From positions 2,418,001 through 2,482,000 of the forward strand of contig NZ_CP064187.1 of assembly GCF_015353075.1 (NCBI RefSeq): a DNA stretch of 64,000 bases. The letters are read 5' to 3'. The position numbers and the translations under genes are program-made. Below the pieces are notes generated by a model. It was not told the DNA's origin, ran no database searches, and was given only the letters and a program-made list of their open reading frames with translations. This document shows positions 1 to 9,781 of this stretch, in pieces (position 1 is the first letter of the stretch; each line of letters begins with the position of its first letter). The DNA comes from Rhizobium sp. 007 (GTDB lineage: Bacteria > Pseudomonadota > Alphaproteobacteria > Rhizobiales > Rhizobiaceae).

Positions 1-993
1 TCAGCCGATCTTGATGAGCTTGCCTTCCTTGACGGACTGGACCGCCGCATCGGCGAGTGCCAGCGCGGCAAGGCCGTCGGCGCCGGAGGGCGAAATCGTT
101 GCGTCCTTCTCGACTGCGGCGATGAAGCTTGCGATCTCGTTGGCATAGGCTTCCGTGTAACGGGTCATGAAGAAGTCGTGCAGCGGCGGGCGCGTGTAGC
201 CGTCACTGTTGGCGACTTCGATCGAGACCGGACGCTGATTCTCGGCCGCCACCATTCCCTCCGAACCGTGCACTTCGATGCGCTGGTCGTAGCCGTACGT
301 GGCGCGGCGGGAGTTGGAGATGATCGCCTGCTTGCCGGACTTCGTCTGCAGGATGACCGAAACGCTGTCATAGTCGCCCGCCTCGCCGATTGCCTTGTCG
401 ACAAGGACAGCGGCCGTTGCGGTTACCGAGACCGGCTCCTCGCCAAGCAGGAAGCGGGCCATGTCGAAGTCGTGGATCGTCATGTCGCGGAAGATGCCGC
501 CAGAGCGCTTGATGTAGTCGACAGGCGGGGCCCCGGGATCGCGCGAGGTGATTGTCACCATCTCGACCTCGCCGATGCGGCCGTCGTCGATTGTCTTGCG
601 CACGGCCATGAAATGCGGGTCGAAGCGGCGATTGAAACCGACCATCAGCTTCGCCTTAGTCTCATCGACAACCTTGATGCAGGCCTTGACACGGGCAACG
701 TCGAGATCGATCGGCTTTTCGCAGAAGATCGCCTTGCCGGCCCGCGCGAAGCGCTCGATCAGATCCGCGTGCGTGTCGGTCGGCGTGCAGATAACGACGG
801 CGTCGATATCCTTGGCCGCCTCGATCGCCTCGATCGTCCGGAGCTCGCAGCCATAAGCGGAAGCGATCGCTTCAGCCGCCTGAGGAAGCGCGTCGGCGAC
901 GGCGACGAGCTTCGCATTCGCGTCGCCGCTCACGGCTTTCGCGTGAACCTTGCCGATGCGGCCGGCGCCGAGAAGACCAAATCTGACTGTCAT
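1..993 (-). CDS. iolG: Inositol 2-dehydrogenase (Gfo/Idh/MocA family)
   Basis: A 330-residue NAD-dependent dehydrogenase expected to oxidise myo-inositol to scyllo-inosose in the cytoplasm. The N-terminus carries the Rossmann dinucleotide motif GLLGAGRIGKVHAKA. The Gfo/Idh motif CEKPIDLD and the substrate-side GGIFRDMTIHDFDMARF motif follow. The whole sequence closely resembles the rhizobial inositol dehydrogenase IdhA/IolG. I chose the ATG at 993 because GGGAGG lies just upstream; an in-frame upstream extension to 1077 has no family similarity. The stop is at the window edge but complete. No other inositol genes are visible, so it may be a solitary gene here. Other Gfo/Idh sugar dehydrogenases are the main alternative. 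Confidence 0.9.
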   Translation of the reverse strand: MTVRFGLLGAGRIGKVHAKAVSGDANAKLVAVADALPQAAEAIASAYGCELRTIEAIEAAKDIDAVVICTPTDTHADLIERFARAGKAIFCEKPIDLDVARVKACIKVVDETKAKLMVGFNRRFDPHFMAVRKTIDDGRIGEVEMVTITSRDPGAPPVDYIKRSGGIFRDMTIHDFDMARFLLGEEPVSVTATAAVLVDKAIGEAGDYDSVSVILQTKSGKQAIISNSRRATYGYDQRIEVHGSEGMVAAENQRPVSIEVANSDGYTRPPLHDFFMTRYTEAYANEIASFIAAVEKDATISPSGADGLAALALADAAVQSVKEGKLIKIG

Positions 994-1146
994 GAGAACC
1001 TCCCTGGAATTCGGAACAAATAAACCGAATTGTGACAATTGTGGAATTTTCATTCCATTTTCTGTTCGAGCCGTCAAGCCCGTTGCCCTTTCACATTCTC
1101 GAAATCCATCCTAAAGACAAGTGATCGAAATATGACCGGGGGACAC

Positions 1147-1383
1147 ATGCAGCTGATCGATCCAAACCATCCGGCCTACCGCCGCGTCTGGGTGCGGGCG
1201 CTGATCGTGGGCCTGTGCCTGGGCTGGGCGGCGCTGGAGTTCATTACCGGCGACCCGTTCTGGGGCGTGCTATCGGCCGGCGCCGGCGTCTATGCTTTCT
1301 ACATGCTCTTCTGGACTTTCAAGCCGCAGCCACCCGCCGAACCCGCCCAGCCTCCCAAACCGGAAGAGACGGACCCCGAATAA
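1147..1383 (+). CDS. Small two-helix membrane protein, unknown function
   Basis: A 78-residue protein. It has two hydrophobic segments, roughly residues 15-33 and 37-54, and then a short Pro/Glu-rich cytoplasmic tail (PAEPAQPPKPEE). The length and pattern fit small inner-membrane proteins of rhizobia without known function. The ATG at 1147 follows a GGGGGAC stretch; an in-frame ATG at 1132 is a possible alternative. It is divergent from the inositol dehydrogenase gene and convergent with the J-domain-like gene, which begins one base after its stop. No function is inferred. Confidence 0.65.
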   Translation: MQLIDPNHPAYRRVWVRALIVGLCLGWAALEFITGDPFWGVLSAGAGVYAFYMLFWTFKPQPPAEPAQPPKPEETDPE

Positions 1384-1869
1384 TCAGCGGCCGCGACGGC
1401 GCACGGCTTCATCGATCAGCAGGTTCGCGAGCATCATGCGCTTCGTTGCATTCTCCCGGAATGCAGGCGCGACGCGATCGGGATGGTTCGACTTGGCAAA
1501 GGCACGGCGCTTTTCGTTCAGCGTCTGCAGCGTATCGGCGGCTGTGATGGAGAGCTCCGCAGCGATATCGGCAGGCGCAGTGCGCGCAAGATGTTCCGGC
1601 ATGACGGGTTCCGGCTCAGGCTCCGCAAGGGGCTGCGCCTGGATGTCCTCGTCTGCCCCGGCAACAGGCGTCTCCAGTTCCAGATTATCGAGATAGGCTT
1701 GGCCCGCCCGTTGCGAGGCCGCTGATACGCCCTCCATCACGTCGAAGGCGAGACCGGTGGTAAAGCCATGGACGCGATGCGCGACGGACGCCTCTGCCTC
1801 GTCTTCGCTCTCTTCTTCTGCTTTCAGCCGCTCCAGAACGGATTGAAAAACCGATTGCCCGAACAACAT
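1384..1869 (-). CDS. J-domain-like protein, C-terminal HPD motif
   Basis: A 161-residue protein. The C-terminal 50 residues look like a J-domain-type helical hairpin, with the HPD tripeptide in FAKSNHPDRVAP preceded by a helix (LQTLNEKRRAFAK) and followed by MMLANLLIDEAV. The HPD motif is what stimulates Hsp70 ATPase in DnaJ proteins. The N-terminal two thirds are acidic and Pro/Glu-rich with no recognisable domain. It could be a DnaK co-chaperone-like protein or a degenerate J protein. It lies tail-to-tail with the small membrane protein gene, 57 bases downstream of the gbpR stop on the same strand, so co-transcription with gbpR is possible. Confidence 0.7.
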   Translation of the reverse strand: MLFGQSVFQSVLERLKAEEESEDEAEASVAHRVHGFTTGLAFDVMEGVSAASQRAGQAYLDNLELETPVAGADEDIQAQPLAEPEPEPVMPEHLARTAPADIAAELSITAADTLQTLNEKRRAFAKSNHPDRVAPAFRENATKRMMLANLLIDEAVRRRGR

Positions 1870-1926
1870 GCCCCTTCCCTTCGAAGTGGCGCATTGAACA
1901 CCGCCAGCATGGCGCCGGGCTTGCGC

Positions 1927-2931
1927 TCATCCTCCCTGCTTCCGGCTTTCCTCGAGGATGAGGTCGTAGAGAAGCCGCGCGCTCGGAGGCAGGGCGCGCT
2001 CGCGTGCGGTGATGAGGCTGTAGGGCTTTACGTCGATCTTGAAATCGGTCGGCAGCACGCGCACGTCGGATGCCTTCGCATCCTGGCCGGCGAGGAACTG
2101 GGCAACATCCAGCGCCACGGGTGCGATCGCGTCCGTCTCGCAGATGATCGCGCAGGTGAGCAGCAAGGAAGACGTATTGACGATATTTTCCGGCAACGGC
2201 ACGCCCGCCGCCAAAAAGATATCCTCCAGCGTCCGCCGGAGCAGCGTGCCCGGCGGCTGGAACACCCACCCGTAACCATGGAGATCGGCGAGGCTGCTCG
2301 CATTCTTCTTGAGGAGCGGATGGTCCCTGCGCACGATCAGACAGGCTTTTTCGATGCCGATCTCGCGCACTTCGAAGAGTCGCGGATTAACGTCGTCGGG
2401 AATGCGGCCGATGATGAAATCGTGCCTGGCGGCGAGCAATTCCCGCGCGAGAACGTTGCTGGTCTCGACCTCAATGTTGATCTCGATGCCCGGAAACGCC
2501 TTGCGAACCTTGTCGATGGCCGGAACAACAAGGCTCATGGCCGGCGCTGTGACCGCGCCGATGAAGACGGAACCGCCCTTGCCGCTCTTCAATTCGCTGA
2601 TCTCGCGGCTGGCCTCGCGCAATTCCAGCAGAATTTTTCGTGCACGCTTGGCGAGTGCTTGTCCGAAAGTCGTCAGCACGACACCGCGGGCGATTCGTTC
2701 GTAAAGCGGCGTCTTAACGATCGATTCCATTTCAGCGAGCATTCTGGAGGCGGCAGGCTGGGAGATGTTCAGGATCTCCGCCGCCGCGGAAATCTGTCCG
2801 CTATCTTCGATTGCGACGATTATGCGCAGGTGATTCAGCTTCAAGCCCGCACGCAGAAAGGCATCATCGCCAATATTATCGCTGTGGATATCGATCCGAT
2901 CCTCGGAAATCGACCCGGAAACAATCGCCAT
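1927..2931 (-). CDS. gbpR: LysR-family regulator of sugar uptake
   Basis: A 334-residue LysR-type regulator. The winged helix-turn-helix spans about residues 31-90 (core AAEILNISQPAASRMLAEME) and the rest is a LysR substrate-binding domain (SVFIGAVTAPAMS, then FIIGRIPDD). It is divergent from chvE, exactly as gbpR (galactose-binding protein regulator) is in Agrobacterium, where it activates chvE in response to sugars such as L-arabinose, D-fucose and galactose. That role is inferred here from family and position. I chose the ATG at 2931, preceded by GGGAGG eight bases upstream; longer in-frame starts at 2958/2961 lack a ribosome site. Confidence 0.9.
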   Translation of the reverse strand: MAIVSGSISEDRIDIHSDNIGDDAFLRAGLKLNHLRIIVAIEDSGQISAAAEILNISQPAASRMLAEMESIVKTPLYERIARGVVLTTFGQALAKRARKILLELREASREISELKSGKGGSVFIGAVTAPAMSLVVPAIDKVRKAFPGIEINIEVETSNVLARELLAARHDFIIGRIPDDVNPRLFEVREIGIEKACLIVRRDHPLLKKNASSLADLHGYGWVFQPPGTLLRRTLEDIFLAAGVPLPENIVNTSSLLLTCAIICETDAIAPVALDVAQFLAGQDAKASDVRVLPTDFKIDVKPYSLITARERALPPSARLLYDLILEESRKQGG

Positions 2932-2981
2932 GGTTGCGGCCTCCCATCCGCCTTCCATCAAAAGTAATACTTTTTAACGAT

Positions 2982-2997
2982 ATACCAAATTTGTTAT
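2982..2997. promoter_or_regulatory. AT-rich dyad between gbpR and chvE, possible LysR operator
   Basis: ATACCAAATTTGTTAT is an imperfect palindrome (two mismatched positions) centred on AAATTT in the AT-rich intergenic space between the divergent gbpR and chvE. LysR regulators bind T-N11-A dyads in such places. A TTGACA hexamer at 3019-3024 lies between this site and chvE, but I see no convincing -10 at standard spacing. Confidence 0.35.
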
Positions 2998-3203
2998 GCA
3001 CTTTACCACTTATTCTATTTGACAGTTATAAGATTCCATACGAGTTTGCGGCCGTGTGCTGGTTGGCACTCAACACGTGTGAGATCGTGGAGGAGACCTA
3101 CTTCGTTTCTCACCATCTGAAGTAACTATCCAATCTACGGAACCTGCCACAGTTTCGTGGCGGGCGACTATTCGTCCGCCGTCTATTAACAAGGGAGAGA
3201 GAA

Positions 3204-4268
3204 ATGAAATCCATTATCTCATTGATGGCTGCGGCCGCCTTCGGCGTCGCTTCATTCGTTATGCCGGCACTGGCGCAGGACAAGGGGACCGTCGGCATCG
3301 CAATGCCCACGAAGTCTTCCGCTCGCTGGATCGACGACGGCAACAACATCGTCAAGCAGCTTGAGGCAGCGGGCTACGGCACCGACCTGCAGTATGCAGA
3401 CGACGACATTCCGAACCAGCTGTCTCAGATCGAGAACATGGTCACCAAGGGCGTTAAGGTTCTCGTCATCGCCGCCATCGACGGCACGACGCTTTCCGAC
3501 GTTCTCCAGAAGGCTCATGACGCCGGCATCAAGGTCATCGCCTACGACCGCCTGATCCGCGACTCGGCCAACGTTGACTACTATGCAACGTTCGACAACT
3601 TCCAGGTTGGCGTTCTGCAGGCAACCTCCATCGTTGACGCCCTCGGCCTCAAGGATGGCAAGGGTCCGTTCAACATCGAACTCTTCGGCGGTTCGCCGGA
3701 CGACAACAACGCCTTCTTCTTCTACGACGGCGCAATGTCTATCCTGCAGCCCTACATCGACAGCGGCAAGCTCGTCGTGAAGTCCGGCCAGACCGGCATG
3801 GACAAGGTCGGCACGCTGCGTTGGGACGCGGCAACGGCCCAGGCCCGCATGGACAACCTGCTCTCGGCTAACTACACCGACGCCAAGGTCGACGCCGTCC
3901 TGTCTCCGTACGACGGTCTCTCCATCGGCATCATCTCGTCGCTGAAGGGCGTCGGCTACGGCACCCCAGATCAGCCGCTCCCGGTCGTTTCCGGCCAGGA
4001 CGCTGAAGTTCCGTCCGTGAAGTCGATCATTGCTGGCGAACAGCACTCGACAGTCTTCAAGGACACGCGCGAACTCGCCAAGGTCACCGTTGCAATGGTT
4101 GACGCTGTCATGTCCGGCAAGGAGCCGGAAGTCAACGACACGAAGACCTACGACAACGGCGTCAAGGTTGTTCCGTCTTACCTGTTGAAGCCGGTAGCGG
4201 TCGACAAGACCAACTACGAGAAGGTTCTCGTCGAAGGCGGTTACTACACGGCTGACCAGCTGAAGTAA
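3204..4268 (+). CDS. chvE: Periplasmic sugar-binding protein ChvE
   Basis: A 354-residue exported sugar-binding protein of the ribose/xylose family. A signal peptide of about 24 residues ends at PALA-QD. The mature chain carries motifs of Agrobacterium ChvE almost unchanged, such as [33 protein letters not shown] and [13 protein letters not shown]. ChvE delivers arabinose, galactose, glucose and related sugars to the GguAB transporter. In Agrobacterium it also presents sugars to the VirA sensor during plant infection; no vir genes are seen here, so only the transport role is inferred. AAGGGAGAGAG precedes the ATG. It is the first gene of the chvE-gguABC run and is followed by a strong hairpin. 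Confidence 0.96.
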   Translation: MKSIISLMAAAAFGVASFVMPALAQDKGTVGIAMPTKSSARWIDDGNNIVKQLEAAGYGTDLQYADDDIPNQLSQIENMVTKGVKVLVIAAIDGTTLSDVLQKAHDAGIKVIAYDRLIRDSANVDYYATFDNFQVGVLQATSIVDALGLKDGKGPFNIELFGGSPDDNNAFFFYDGAMSILQPYIDSGKLVVKSGQTGMDKVGTLRWDAATAQARMDNLLSANYTDAKVDAVLSPYDGLSIGIISSLKGVGYGTPDQPLPVVSGQDAEVPSVKSIIAGEQHSTVFKDTRELAKVTVAMVDAVMSGKEPEVNDTKTYDNGVKVVPSYLLKPVAVDKTNYEKVLVEGGYYTADQLK

Positions 4269-4282
4269 CTGTACCAAGTTGG

Positions 4283-4309
4283 CCGGAATCCGCTGGTTGC
4301 GGGTTCCGG
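4283..4309 (+). terminator. Hairpin between chvE and gguA (attenuator or mRNA-end stabiliser)
   Basis: An 11-bp stem (CCGGAATCCGC / GCGGGTTCCGG, one T-G wobble) closes a 5-base loop and is followed by TCTTCACTTTT. It lies 14 bases after the chvE stop. Such a hairpin after a binding-protein gene typically keeps its mRNA more abundant than the distal transporter genes; a partial terminator is equally possible. Confidence 0.7.
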
Positions 4310-4366
4310 TCTTCACTTTTATGATCGTCGCGCCGAATTTCCGGCTGTTGGCGTTGGATTTTGACT

Positions 4367-5905
4367 ATGGACAATACAATCCTCGAAATGCGGAACATCA
4401 CCAAGACGTTCCCGGGCGTAAAAGCGCTTGAGAACGTGAACCTTAAGGTTCGTCAGGGTGAAATTCACGCATTGGTGGGCGAGAACGGGGCCGGAAAATC
4501 GACCCTCATGAAAGTTCTCTCCGGCGTTTACCCGGCCGGCACGTACGATGGCGAGATCGTCTACGAAGGCGACGTCCGCAACTTCAAGGTCCTGAAGGAT
4601 TCGGAAGAAATCGGCATCGTCATCATCCATCAGGAGCTGGCGCTCGTGCCGCTTCTGTCGATCGGCGAGAATATCTTCCTCGGCAATGAGAATGCCAAGA
4701 GTGGCATCATCAGCTGGCAGGAAACGTTCAACCGCACGCGGCAGCTGCTCGCAAAAGTCGGCCTGCGCGAATCTCCGGACACGCTTGTCACCGACATCGG
4801 CGTCGGCAAGCAGCAACTCGTCGAGATTGCCAAGGCGTTGTCGAAGAGCGTGAAGCTCCTGATCCTCGACGAACCGACGGCATCGCTCAACGAAAGCGAC
4901 TCAGATGCGCTGCTGAACCTGCTGATCGAGTTCCGCAACCAGGGCCTCACCTCGATCATCATCACCCACAAGCTGAATGAAGTGCGCAAGGTTGCCGACC
5001 AGATCACGGTTCTGCGCGACGGCATGACGGTCAAGACGATGGACTGTCACACCGAAGAAATCAGCGAAGATATCATCATCAAGAACATGGTGGGCCGCGA
5101 GCTTGCCGATCGTTATCCGCCGCGCTCCGTGCCGATCGGCGAAACGATCCTCGAAGTCAAGAACTGGAACGCCTATCACCAGCATCACCGCGACCGGCAG
5201 GTGCTGCACAATGTCAACATCAGCGTCCGCAAGGGCGAAGTCGTCGGCATCGCCGGCCTGATGGGTGCCGGCCGCACTGAATTCGCCATGAGCGTCTTCG
5301 GAAAGTCCTATGGTCACAAGGTCAGCGGCGAAGTGCTGATGCATGGCAAGCAGGTCGATGTCAGCACCGTCCGCAAGGCGATCGACGCCGGTCTCGCCTA
5401 TGTGACCGAGGACCGCAAGCATCTCGGCCTCGTGCTCGGCGAGAACATCGTTCACAACACCACGCTCGCCAATCTAGCCGGGGTCTCGAACGCCACGGTC
5501 ATCGACAGCATCAGGGAATCCAAGGTCGCATCAGACTACCGCTCGAAGCTGCGCATCCGCAGTTCCAGCATCTTCCAGGAAGCGGTCAATCTCTCGGGCG
5601 GCAACCAGCAGAAGGTCGTGCTGTCCAAGTGGCTGTTCTCCGATCCCGATGTCTTGATCCTCGACGAACCCACCCGCGGTATCGATGTCGGTGCAAAATA
5701 CGAAATCTATACTATCATCAACCAGCTCGCCGCCGACGGAAAAGGCGTTCTGATGATCTCATCGGAAATGCCGGAACTACTTGGCACGTGCGACCGCATC
5801 TATGTCATGAATGAAGGGCGTATCGTTGCGGAACTGCCAAAGGGAGAGGCGAGCCAAGAAACCATCATGCGCGCTATCATGCGCTCAGGGGAGAAGAAAC
5901 AATGA
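4367..5905 (+). CDS. gguA: Sugar ABC transporter ATP-binding protein GguA
   Basis: A 512-residue protein with two fused ABC ATPase domains, as usual for ribose/arabinose-type importers. Domain 1 has the Walker [11 protein letters not shown] (about residues 38-47) and Walker [12 protein letters not shown]. Domain 2 has a degenerate first loop ([10 protein letters not shown]) but intact [15 protein letters not shown] and [14 protein letters not shown]. It powers sugar import with ChvE and GguB at the inner membrane. The ATG at 4367 is preferred over a TTG two codons upstream. Its last four bases overlap the gguB start (ATGA), so the two are translationally coupled. Confidence 0.95.
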   Translation: MDNTILEMRNITKTFPGVKALENVNLKVRQGEIHALVGENGAGKSTLMKVLSGVYPAGTYDGEIVYEGDVRNFKVLKDSEEIGIVIIHQELALVPLLSIGENIFLGNENAKSGIISWQETFNRTRQLLAKVGLRESPDTLVTDIGVGKQQLVEIAKALSKSVKLLILDEPTASLNESDSDALLNLLIEFRNQGLTSIIITHKLNEVRKVADQITVLRDGMTVKTMDCHTEEISEDIIIKNMVGRELADRYPPRSVPIGETILEVKNWNAYHQHHRDRQVLHNVNISVRKGEVVGIAGLMGAGRTEFAMSVFGKSYGHKVSGEVLMHGKQVDVSTVRKAIDAGLAYVTEDRKHLGLVLGENIVHNTTLANLAGVSNATVIDSIRESKVASDYRSKLRIRSSSIFQEAVNLSGGNQQKVVLSKWLFSDPDVLILDEPTRGIDVGAKYEIYTIINQLAADGKGVLMISSEMPELLGTCDRIYVMNEGRIVAELPKGEASQETIMRAIMRSGEKKQ

Positions 5906-7110
5906 CTCCGGTCAACCCTCCAGCCGCCGAGGAAAGCAACGTCGTTTCCGTTGCCGACTATATCCGTGGCAATATCCGTGAATACGGCATGCTCATTGCG
6001 CTCGTCGCGATCATGGTTTTCTTTCAGTTCTACACCGGCGGCATTCTCTTCAAGCCGGTCAACCTGACGAACCTCGTTCTGCAGAACTCGTTCATCGTCA
6101 TCATGGCGCTCGGGATGCTGCTCGTCATTGTGGCCGGCCATATCGACCTGTCCGTCGGCTCGATTGTCGCCTTCGTCGGCGCCCTCGCCGCCATGATGAT
6201 GGTCACGTGGCAGATGAATTTCGTGGTGGCGGGCATTCTCTGCCTGATCATCGGCGGCATCATCGGTGCCGCCCAAGGCTACTGGATCGCCTATCACCGC
6301 ATCCCGTCCTTCATCGTGACGCTTGCCGGCATGCTGGTCTTCCGCGGCCTGACGCTCTTCGTACTCGGGGGCAAAAACATCGGCCCGTTCCCGAAGGATT
6401 TCCAGATTATCAGCACCGGCTTCCTGCCGGGCAGCATGATCGACATCGCCGGAACGCCGGTGCAATCCACGTCGCTGATCCTGACACTCATTATTCCGGT
6501 CGTGCTGTTTTACCTTGCCTGGCGCCGCCGCAAGGTGAATGAGAGCCACGGCATCGATGTCGAGCCGATGGGCTTCTTTATCGCCCAGAACGCCGTCGTT
6601 TCCCTGGCGATCCTCTTCCTCGGCTATCAGCTTTCGACCTACAGAGGCCTGCCGAACGTTCTCGTCGTCATGCTCGTGCTGATCGCAGCCTATGCATTTG
6701 TAACGCGCCGCACGACGATCGGCCGCCGCATCTATGCGATGGGCGGCAACGAAAAGGCCACCAAGCTCTCCGGTATCAACACCGAGCGCCTGAGCTTCTA
6801 CACCTTCGTCAACATGGGCGTTCTTGCCGGTCTCGCAGGCATGATCGTGGCGGCTCGACTGAACTCGGCAACGCCGAAGGCAGGCGTGGGCTTCGAGCTC
6901 GACGTCATCGCGGCGTGCTTCATCGGCGGCGCTTCGGCCTCCGGCGGTGTCGGCAAGATCACCGGTGCCGTCATCGGCGCGTTCATCATGGGCGTCATGA
7001 ATAACGGCATGTCGATCGTCGGCCTCGGTATCGACTTCCAGCAGATGGTGAAGGGCCTCGTGCTTTTGGCCGCCGTCTTCTTCGACGTTTATAACAAGAA
7101 TAAGGGCTAA
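5902..7110 (+). CDS. gguB: Sugar ABC transporter permease GguB
   Basis: A 402-residue inner-membrane permease of the ribose/xylose (BPD_transp_2) class with about ten hydrophobic segments. It has the conserved GHIDLSVGS motif around residue 75 and the cytoplasmic [18 protein letters not shown] loop, both typical of sugar permeases that pair with a double-ABC protein. Its start overlaps the gguA stop by four bases. With ChvE and GguA it forms the predicted complete importer. There is a 102-base gap with a hairpin before gguC. Confidence 0.95.
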   Translation: MTPVNPPAAEESNVVSVADYIRGNIREYGMLIALVAIMVFFQFYTGGILFKPVNLTNLVLQNSFIVIMALGMLLVIVAGHIDLSVGSIVAFVGALAAMMMVTWQMNFVVAGILCLIIGGIIGAAQGYWIAYHRIPSFIVTLAGMLVFRGLTLFVLGGKNIGPFPKDFQIISTGFLPGSMIDIAGTPVQSTSLILTLIIPVVLFYLAWRRRKVNESHGIDVEPMGFFIAQNAVVSLAILFLGYQLSTYRGLPNVLVVMLVLIAAYAFVTRRTTIGRRIYAMGGNEKATKLSGINTERLSFYTFVNMGVLAGLAGMIVAARLNSATPKAGVGFELDVIAACFIGGASASGGVGKITGAVIGAFIMGVMNNGMSIVGLGIDFQQMVKGLVLLAAVFFDVYNKNKG

Positions 7111-7158
7111 GCGCTCCGGCGCCAGTCCTCGCATTTGCAGTCATGAGAACGACCAGTT

Positions 7159-7178
7159 CCGGCTCCCTCGGGAGCCGG
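7159..7178 (+). other. RNA hairpin between gguB and gguC
   Basis: A perfect 8-bp GC stem (CCGGCTCC / GGAGCCGG) with loop CTCG. There is no U-tract after it, so it is more likely an mRNA processing or stability element than a terminator. It marks the border between transport and catabolic genes. Confidence 0.6.
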
Positions 7179-7212
7179 AGAGGCGGAGCTTTTCCGCACC
7201 CAGCTAAAGAGG

Positions 7213-8217
7213 ATGAAAGCCGTGCTTATTTCGCAGATCAAGGGTTCGAACGGAGAGATCATCGTCGCCGTGCGTGAGCCGGGCGGTGCAGCGAAAGCCG
7301 TGAAGAATGCAGGCAGCGTATACGCGCTGGCAATGGAAGCTGCAGACGCCGGCAAGTCGCTCGTTTCCATCATCGAGGCGCATGGCTATGGCGATGCCGT
7401 CGATCTGGAAAAGGCCTATGCCGAAGGCAAATTCCTCCCGCCGATCACGCATCCGGATGCTGCTCACCTGCATCTGACGGGTACGGGCCTCACGCACCTT
7501 GGCTCAGCGGCGACCCGCGATTCCATGCACAAGAAGACCACCGAGGCCGCGGAAGAAACGCTCACGGACTCGATGAAGATGTTCAAGATGGGCATCGAGA
7601 ACGGCAAGCCGAAGGCTGGAGAAAAGGGCGTCCAGCCCGAATGGTTCTACAAGGGCAACGGCTACGGCGCTGCAGCGCCCGGCGCTCCCCTCGTCTCCCC
7701 TTCCTTCGCGCTTGACGGCGGCGAAGAGCCGGAAATGGCCGGCATCTACGTGATTGCCAAGGACGGTACCCCGTTCCGCATCGGCTTTGCGCTCTCCAAC
7801 GAATTTTCCGACCACGTCACCGAGCGGATTAACTATCTCTATCTCGCCCACTCCAAGCTGCGTCCCGCAAGCTTCGGTCCGGAAATCCGCATCGGCGTTG
7901 CCCCGGAAGACATTCGCGGTACCTCGCGCATCAAGCGCGGCGACAAGGTGGTCTTCGAAAAGCCGTTCCTCTCCGGTGAGGCGAACATGTCGCACACCTT
8001 CGCGAACCTCGAATATCACCACTTCAAGTATGGCCTCTTCCGCGTCCCGGGCGACGTTCACGTCCACATGTTCGGCACGGCGACGCTCTCCTTCGCAGAT
8101 GGCGTCAAGACGGAAGAAGGCGATGTTTTCGAAATCGAGGTTGCCGAATTCGGCCTGCCGCTGCGCAATCCGCTGAAGGTTGCCGCCGAGGAAAATATCG
8201 CTGTGAAGCAGCTTTGA
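7213..8217 (+). CDS. gguC: GguC, AraD1-type protein of the FAH-like class
   Basis: A 334-residue cytoplasmic protein matching Agrobacterium GguC, known as the gene after gguAB. The C-terminal half has fumarylacetoacetate-hydrolase-like features: EPEMAGIYVI, FALSNEFSDHVTE, and acidic residues that could bind a metal. The family is often named AraD1. A plausible job is dehydration of 2-keto-3-deoxy-arabonate, because the next two genes encode the steps before and after that reaction and no other candidate dehydratase is present. That assignment is inference from context. The ATG at 7213 has AAAGAGG immediately upstream; the spacing is tight. Confidence 0.88.
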   Translation: MKAVLISQIKGSNGEIIVAVREPGGAAKAVKNAGSVYALAMEAADAGKSLVSIIEAHGYGDAVDLEKAYAEGKFLPPITHPDAAHLHLTGTGLTHLGSAATRDSMHKKTTEAAEETLTDSMKMFKMGIENGKPKAGEKGVQPEWFYKGNGYGAAAPGAPLVSPSFALDGGEEPEMAGIYVIAKDGTPFRIGFALSNEFSDHVTERINYLYLAHSKLRPASFGPEIRIGVAPEDIRGTSRIKRGDKVVFEKPFLSGEANMSHTFANLEYHHFKYGLFRVPGDVHVHMFGTATLSFADGVKTEEGDVFEIEVAEFGLPLRNPLKVAAEENIAVKQL

Positions 8218-8232
8218 ATTTTGCGCTGGGCT

Positions 8233-8249
8233 GGCCGCGATCTGCGGCC
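8233..8249 (+). other. RNA hairpin between gguC and the semialdehyde dehydrogenase gene
   Basis: A 6-bp stem (GGCCGC / GCGGCC) with loop GATCT, 15 bases after the gguC stop. There is no U-tract. It is one of four hairpins, one in each non-overlapping gap of this operon. Confidence 0.45.
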
Positions 8250-8288
8250 GGACCACTCTGTAAAGGGTAAAGGAGGCTCGTTCAGCCC

Positions 8289-9722
8289 ATGACCATTTAT
8301 CAAAACCTGATCGCCGGCGAATGGACCGGCGCCGACGCCGTCGAAAACATCAACCCGTCCGATACGAAGGAGGTCGTCGGCCTCTACGCCAGCGGCTCCG
8401 CCGCCGACACCAAGAACGCGATCGCCGCCGCCAAGGCCGCCTTCCCGGCCTGGTCGCGTTCCGGCATCTGGGAACGCCACGTCATCCTCAAGAAGGCCGG
8501 CGACGAGATCATGGCGCGCAAGGACGAACTCGGCGCGCTGCTTGCCCGCGAAGAAGGCAAGACACTGCCGGAAGCCATCGGCGAGACGATCCGCGCCTCG
8601 CAGATCTTCGAATTCTTCGCAGGCGAAGCGCTGCGCCTTGCCGGCGAAGTCGTGCCCTCCGTGCGTCCGAACATCGGCGTCGAGATCACCCGCGAGCCGC
8701 TCGGCGTCATCGGCATCATCACCCCCTGGAACTTCCCGATCGCGATCCCCGCCTGGAAGATCGCCCCGGCGCTCTGCTACGGCAACACCATCGTCTTCAA
8801 GCCGGCCGAACTCGTACCCGGCTGCTCCTGGGCGATCGTCGACATCCTCAACCGTGCAGGCCTGCCGAAGGGCGTGCTGAACCTCGTCATGGGCAAGGGC
8901 TCGATCGTCGGCCAGACGATGCTCGACAGCCCCGACCTTGCCGGCATCACCTTCACCGGCTCCGTCGGCACCGGCAAGCGCGTCGCGGTTTCCTCGATCG
9001 AGCATAATCGCAAGATTCAGCTCGAAATGGGCGGCAAGAACCCGATGGTCATCCTCGATGACGCCGATCTTTCCGTCGCCGTCGAAGCGGCGGCCAACTC
9101 GGCCTTCTTTTCGACCGGCCAGCGCTGCACGGCATCGTCTCGCCTGATCGTGACGGAAGGCATCCACGACAGGTTCGTGGCGGCCATGACCGAGAAGCTG
9201 AAGACACTGAACGTCGATCACGCGCTGAAGACCGGCACGCATATCGGCCCGGTCGTCGACGAGAGACAGCTCAAGACCGACACCGATTACATCGAGATCG
9301 GCAAAAAGGAAGGCGCCAAGCTTGCCTTCGGCGGCGAGCTGATCGCGCGTGACACGCCCGGCTTCTACCTGCAGCCGACGCTGTTCACCGAAGCGACCAA
9401 CCAGATGCGCATTTCCCGCGAGGAAATCTTCGGACCTGTGGCATCGGTCATCCGCGTCAAGGATTACGAAGAGGCACTGGCTGTCGCCAACGACACGCCG
9501 TTCGGCCTGTCGTCGGGCATCGCGACCACCAGCCTCAAGCACGCGACGCACTTCAAGCGCAATGCCGAAGCCGGCATGGTCATGGTCAACCTGCCGACCG
9601 CCGGCGTCGACTTCCATGTTCCCTTCGGCGGACGCAAGGGCTCGTCCTACGGCTCGCGCGAGCAGGGCAAATACGCCGCCGAATTCTTCACAACCGTCAA
9701 GACCGCTTACACCCTGGCGTAA
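8289..9722 (+). CDS. Alpha-ketoglutaric semialdehyde dehydrogenase (2,5-dioxopentanoate dehydrogenase)
   Basis: A 477-residue NAD(P)-dependent aldehyde dehydrogenase. The fold signatures are present: the cofactor segment TPWNFPIAIPAWKIAPAL, the catalytic Glu motif LEMGGKNP (about residue 249) and the catalytic Cys in GQRCTASSRL (about residue 283). Context between gguC and an arabonate-type dehydratase argues for the last step of the non-phosphorylative pentose/sugar-acid route, 2-oxoglutarate semialdehyde to 2-oxoglutarate. Succinate-semialdehyde dehydrogenase (GabD-like) is the main alternative by sequence alone. AAGGAGG lies 12 bases before the ATG. Confidence 0.88.
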   Translation: MTIYQNLIAGEWTGADAVENINPSDTKEVVGLYASGSAADTKNAIAAAKAAFPAWSRSGIWERHVILKKAGDEIMARKDELGALLAREEGKTLPEAIGETIRASQIFEFFAGEALRLAGEVVPSVRPNIGVEITREPLGVIGIITPWNFPIAIPAWKIAPALCYGNTIVFKPAELVPGCSWAIVDILNRAGLPKGVLNLVMGKGSIVGQTMLDSPDLAGITFTGSVGTGKRVAVSSIEHNRKIQLEMGGKNPMVILDDADLSVAVEAAANSAFFSTGQRCTASSRLIVTEGIHDRFVAAMTEKLKTLNVDHALKTGTHIGPVVDERQLKTDTDYIEIGKKEGAKLAFGGELIARDTPGFYLQPTLFTEATNQMRISREEIFGPVASVIRVKDYEEALAVANDTPFGLSSGIATTSLKHATHFKRNAEAGMVMVNLPTAGVDFHVPFGGRKGSSYGSREQGKYAAEFFTTVKTAYTLA

Positions 9723-9781
9723 CGACATCATCGGCTTCCGGGTCGCGCGAGGCGAACTGGAAGCCGTGAAGGACAGAGACT

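Noticed and set aside
1040..1075. GGAAT-N16-GTT upstream of the small membrane protein gene
   Set aside because: The -35 element is GGAAT rather than GGAAC and the distance to the start is about 70 bases; chance is likely.
8058..9731. A 557-codon minus-strand frame
   Set aside because: Antisense to the semialdehyde dehydrogenase, which has its full catalytic motifs; no family pattern on the minus strand.
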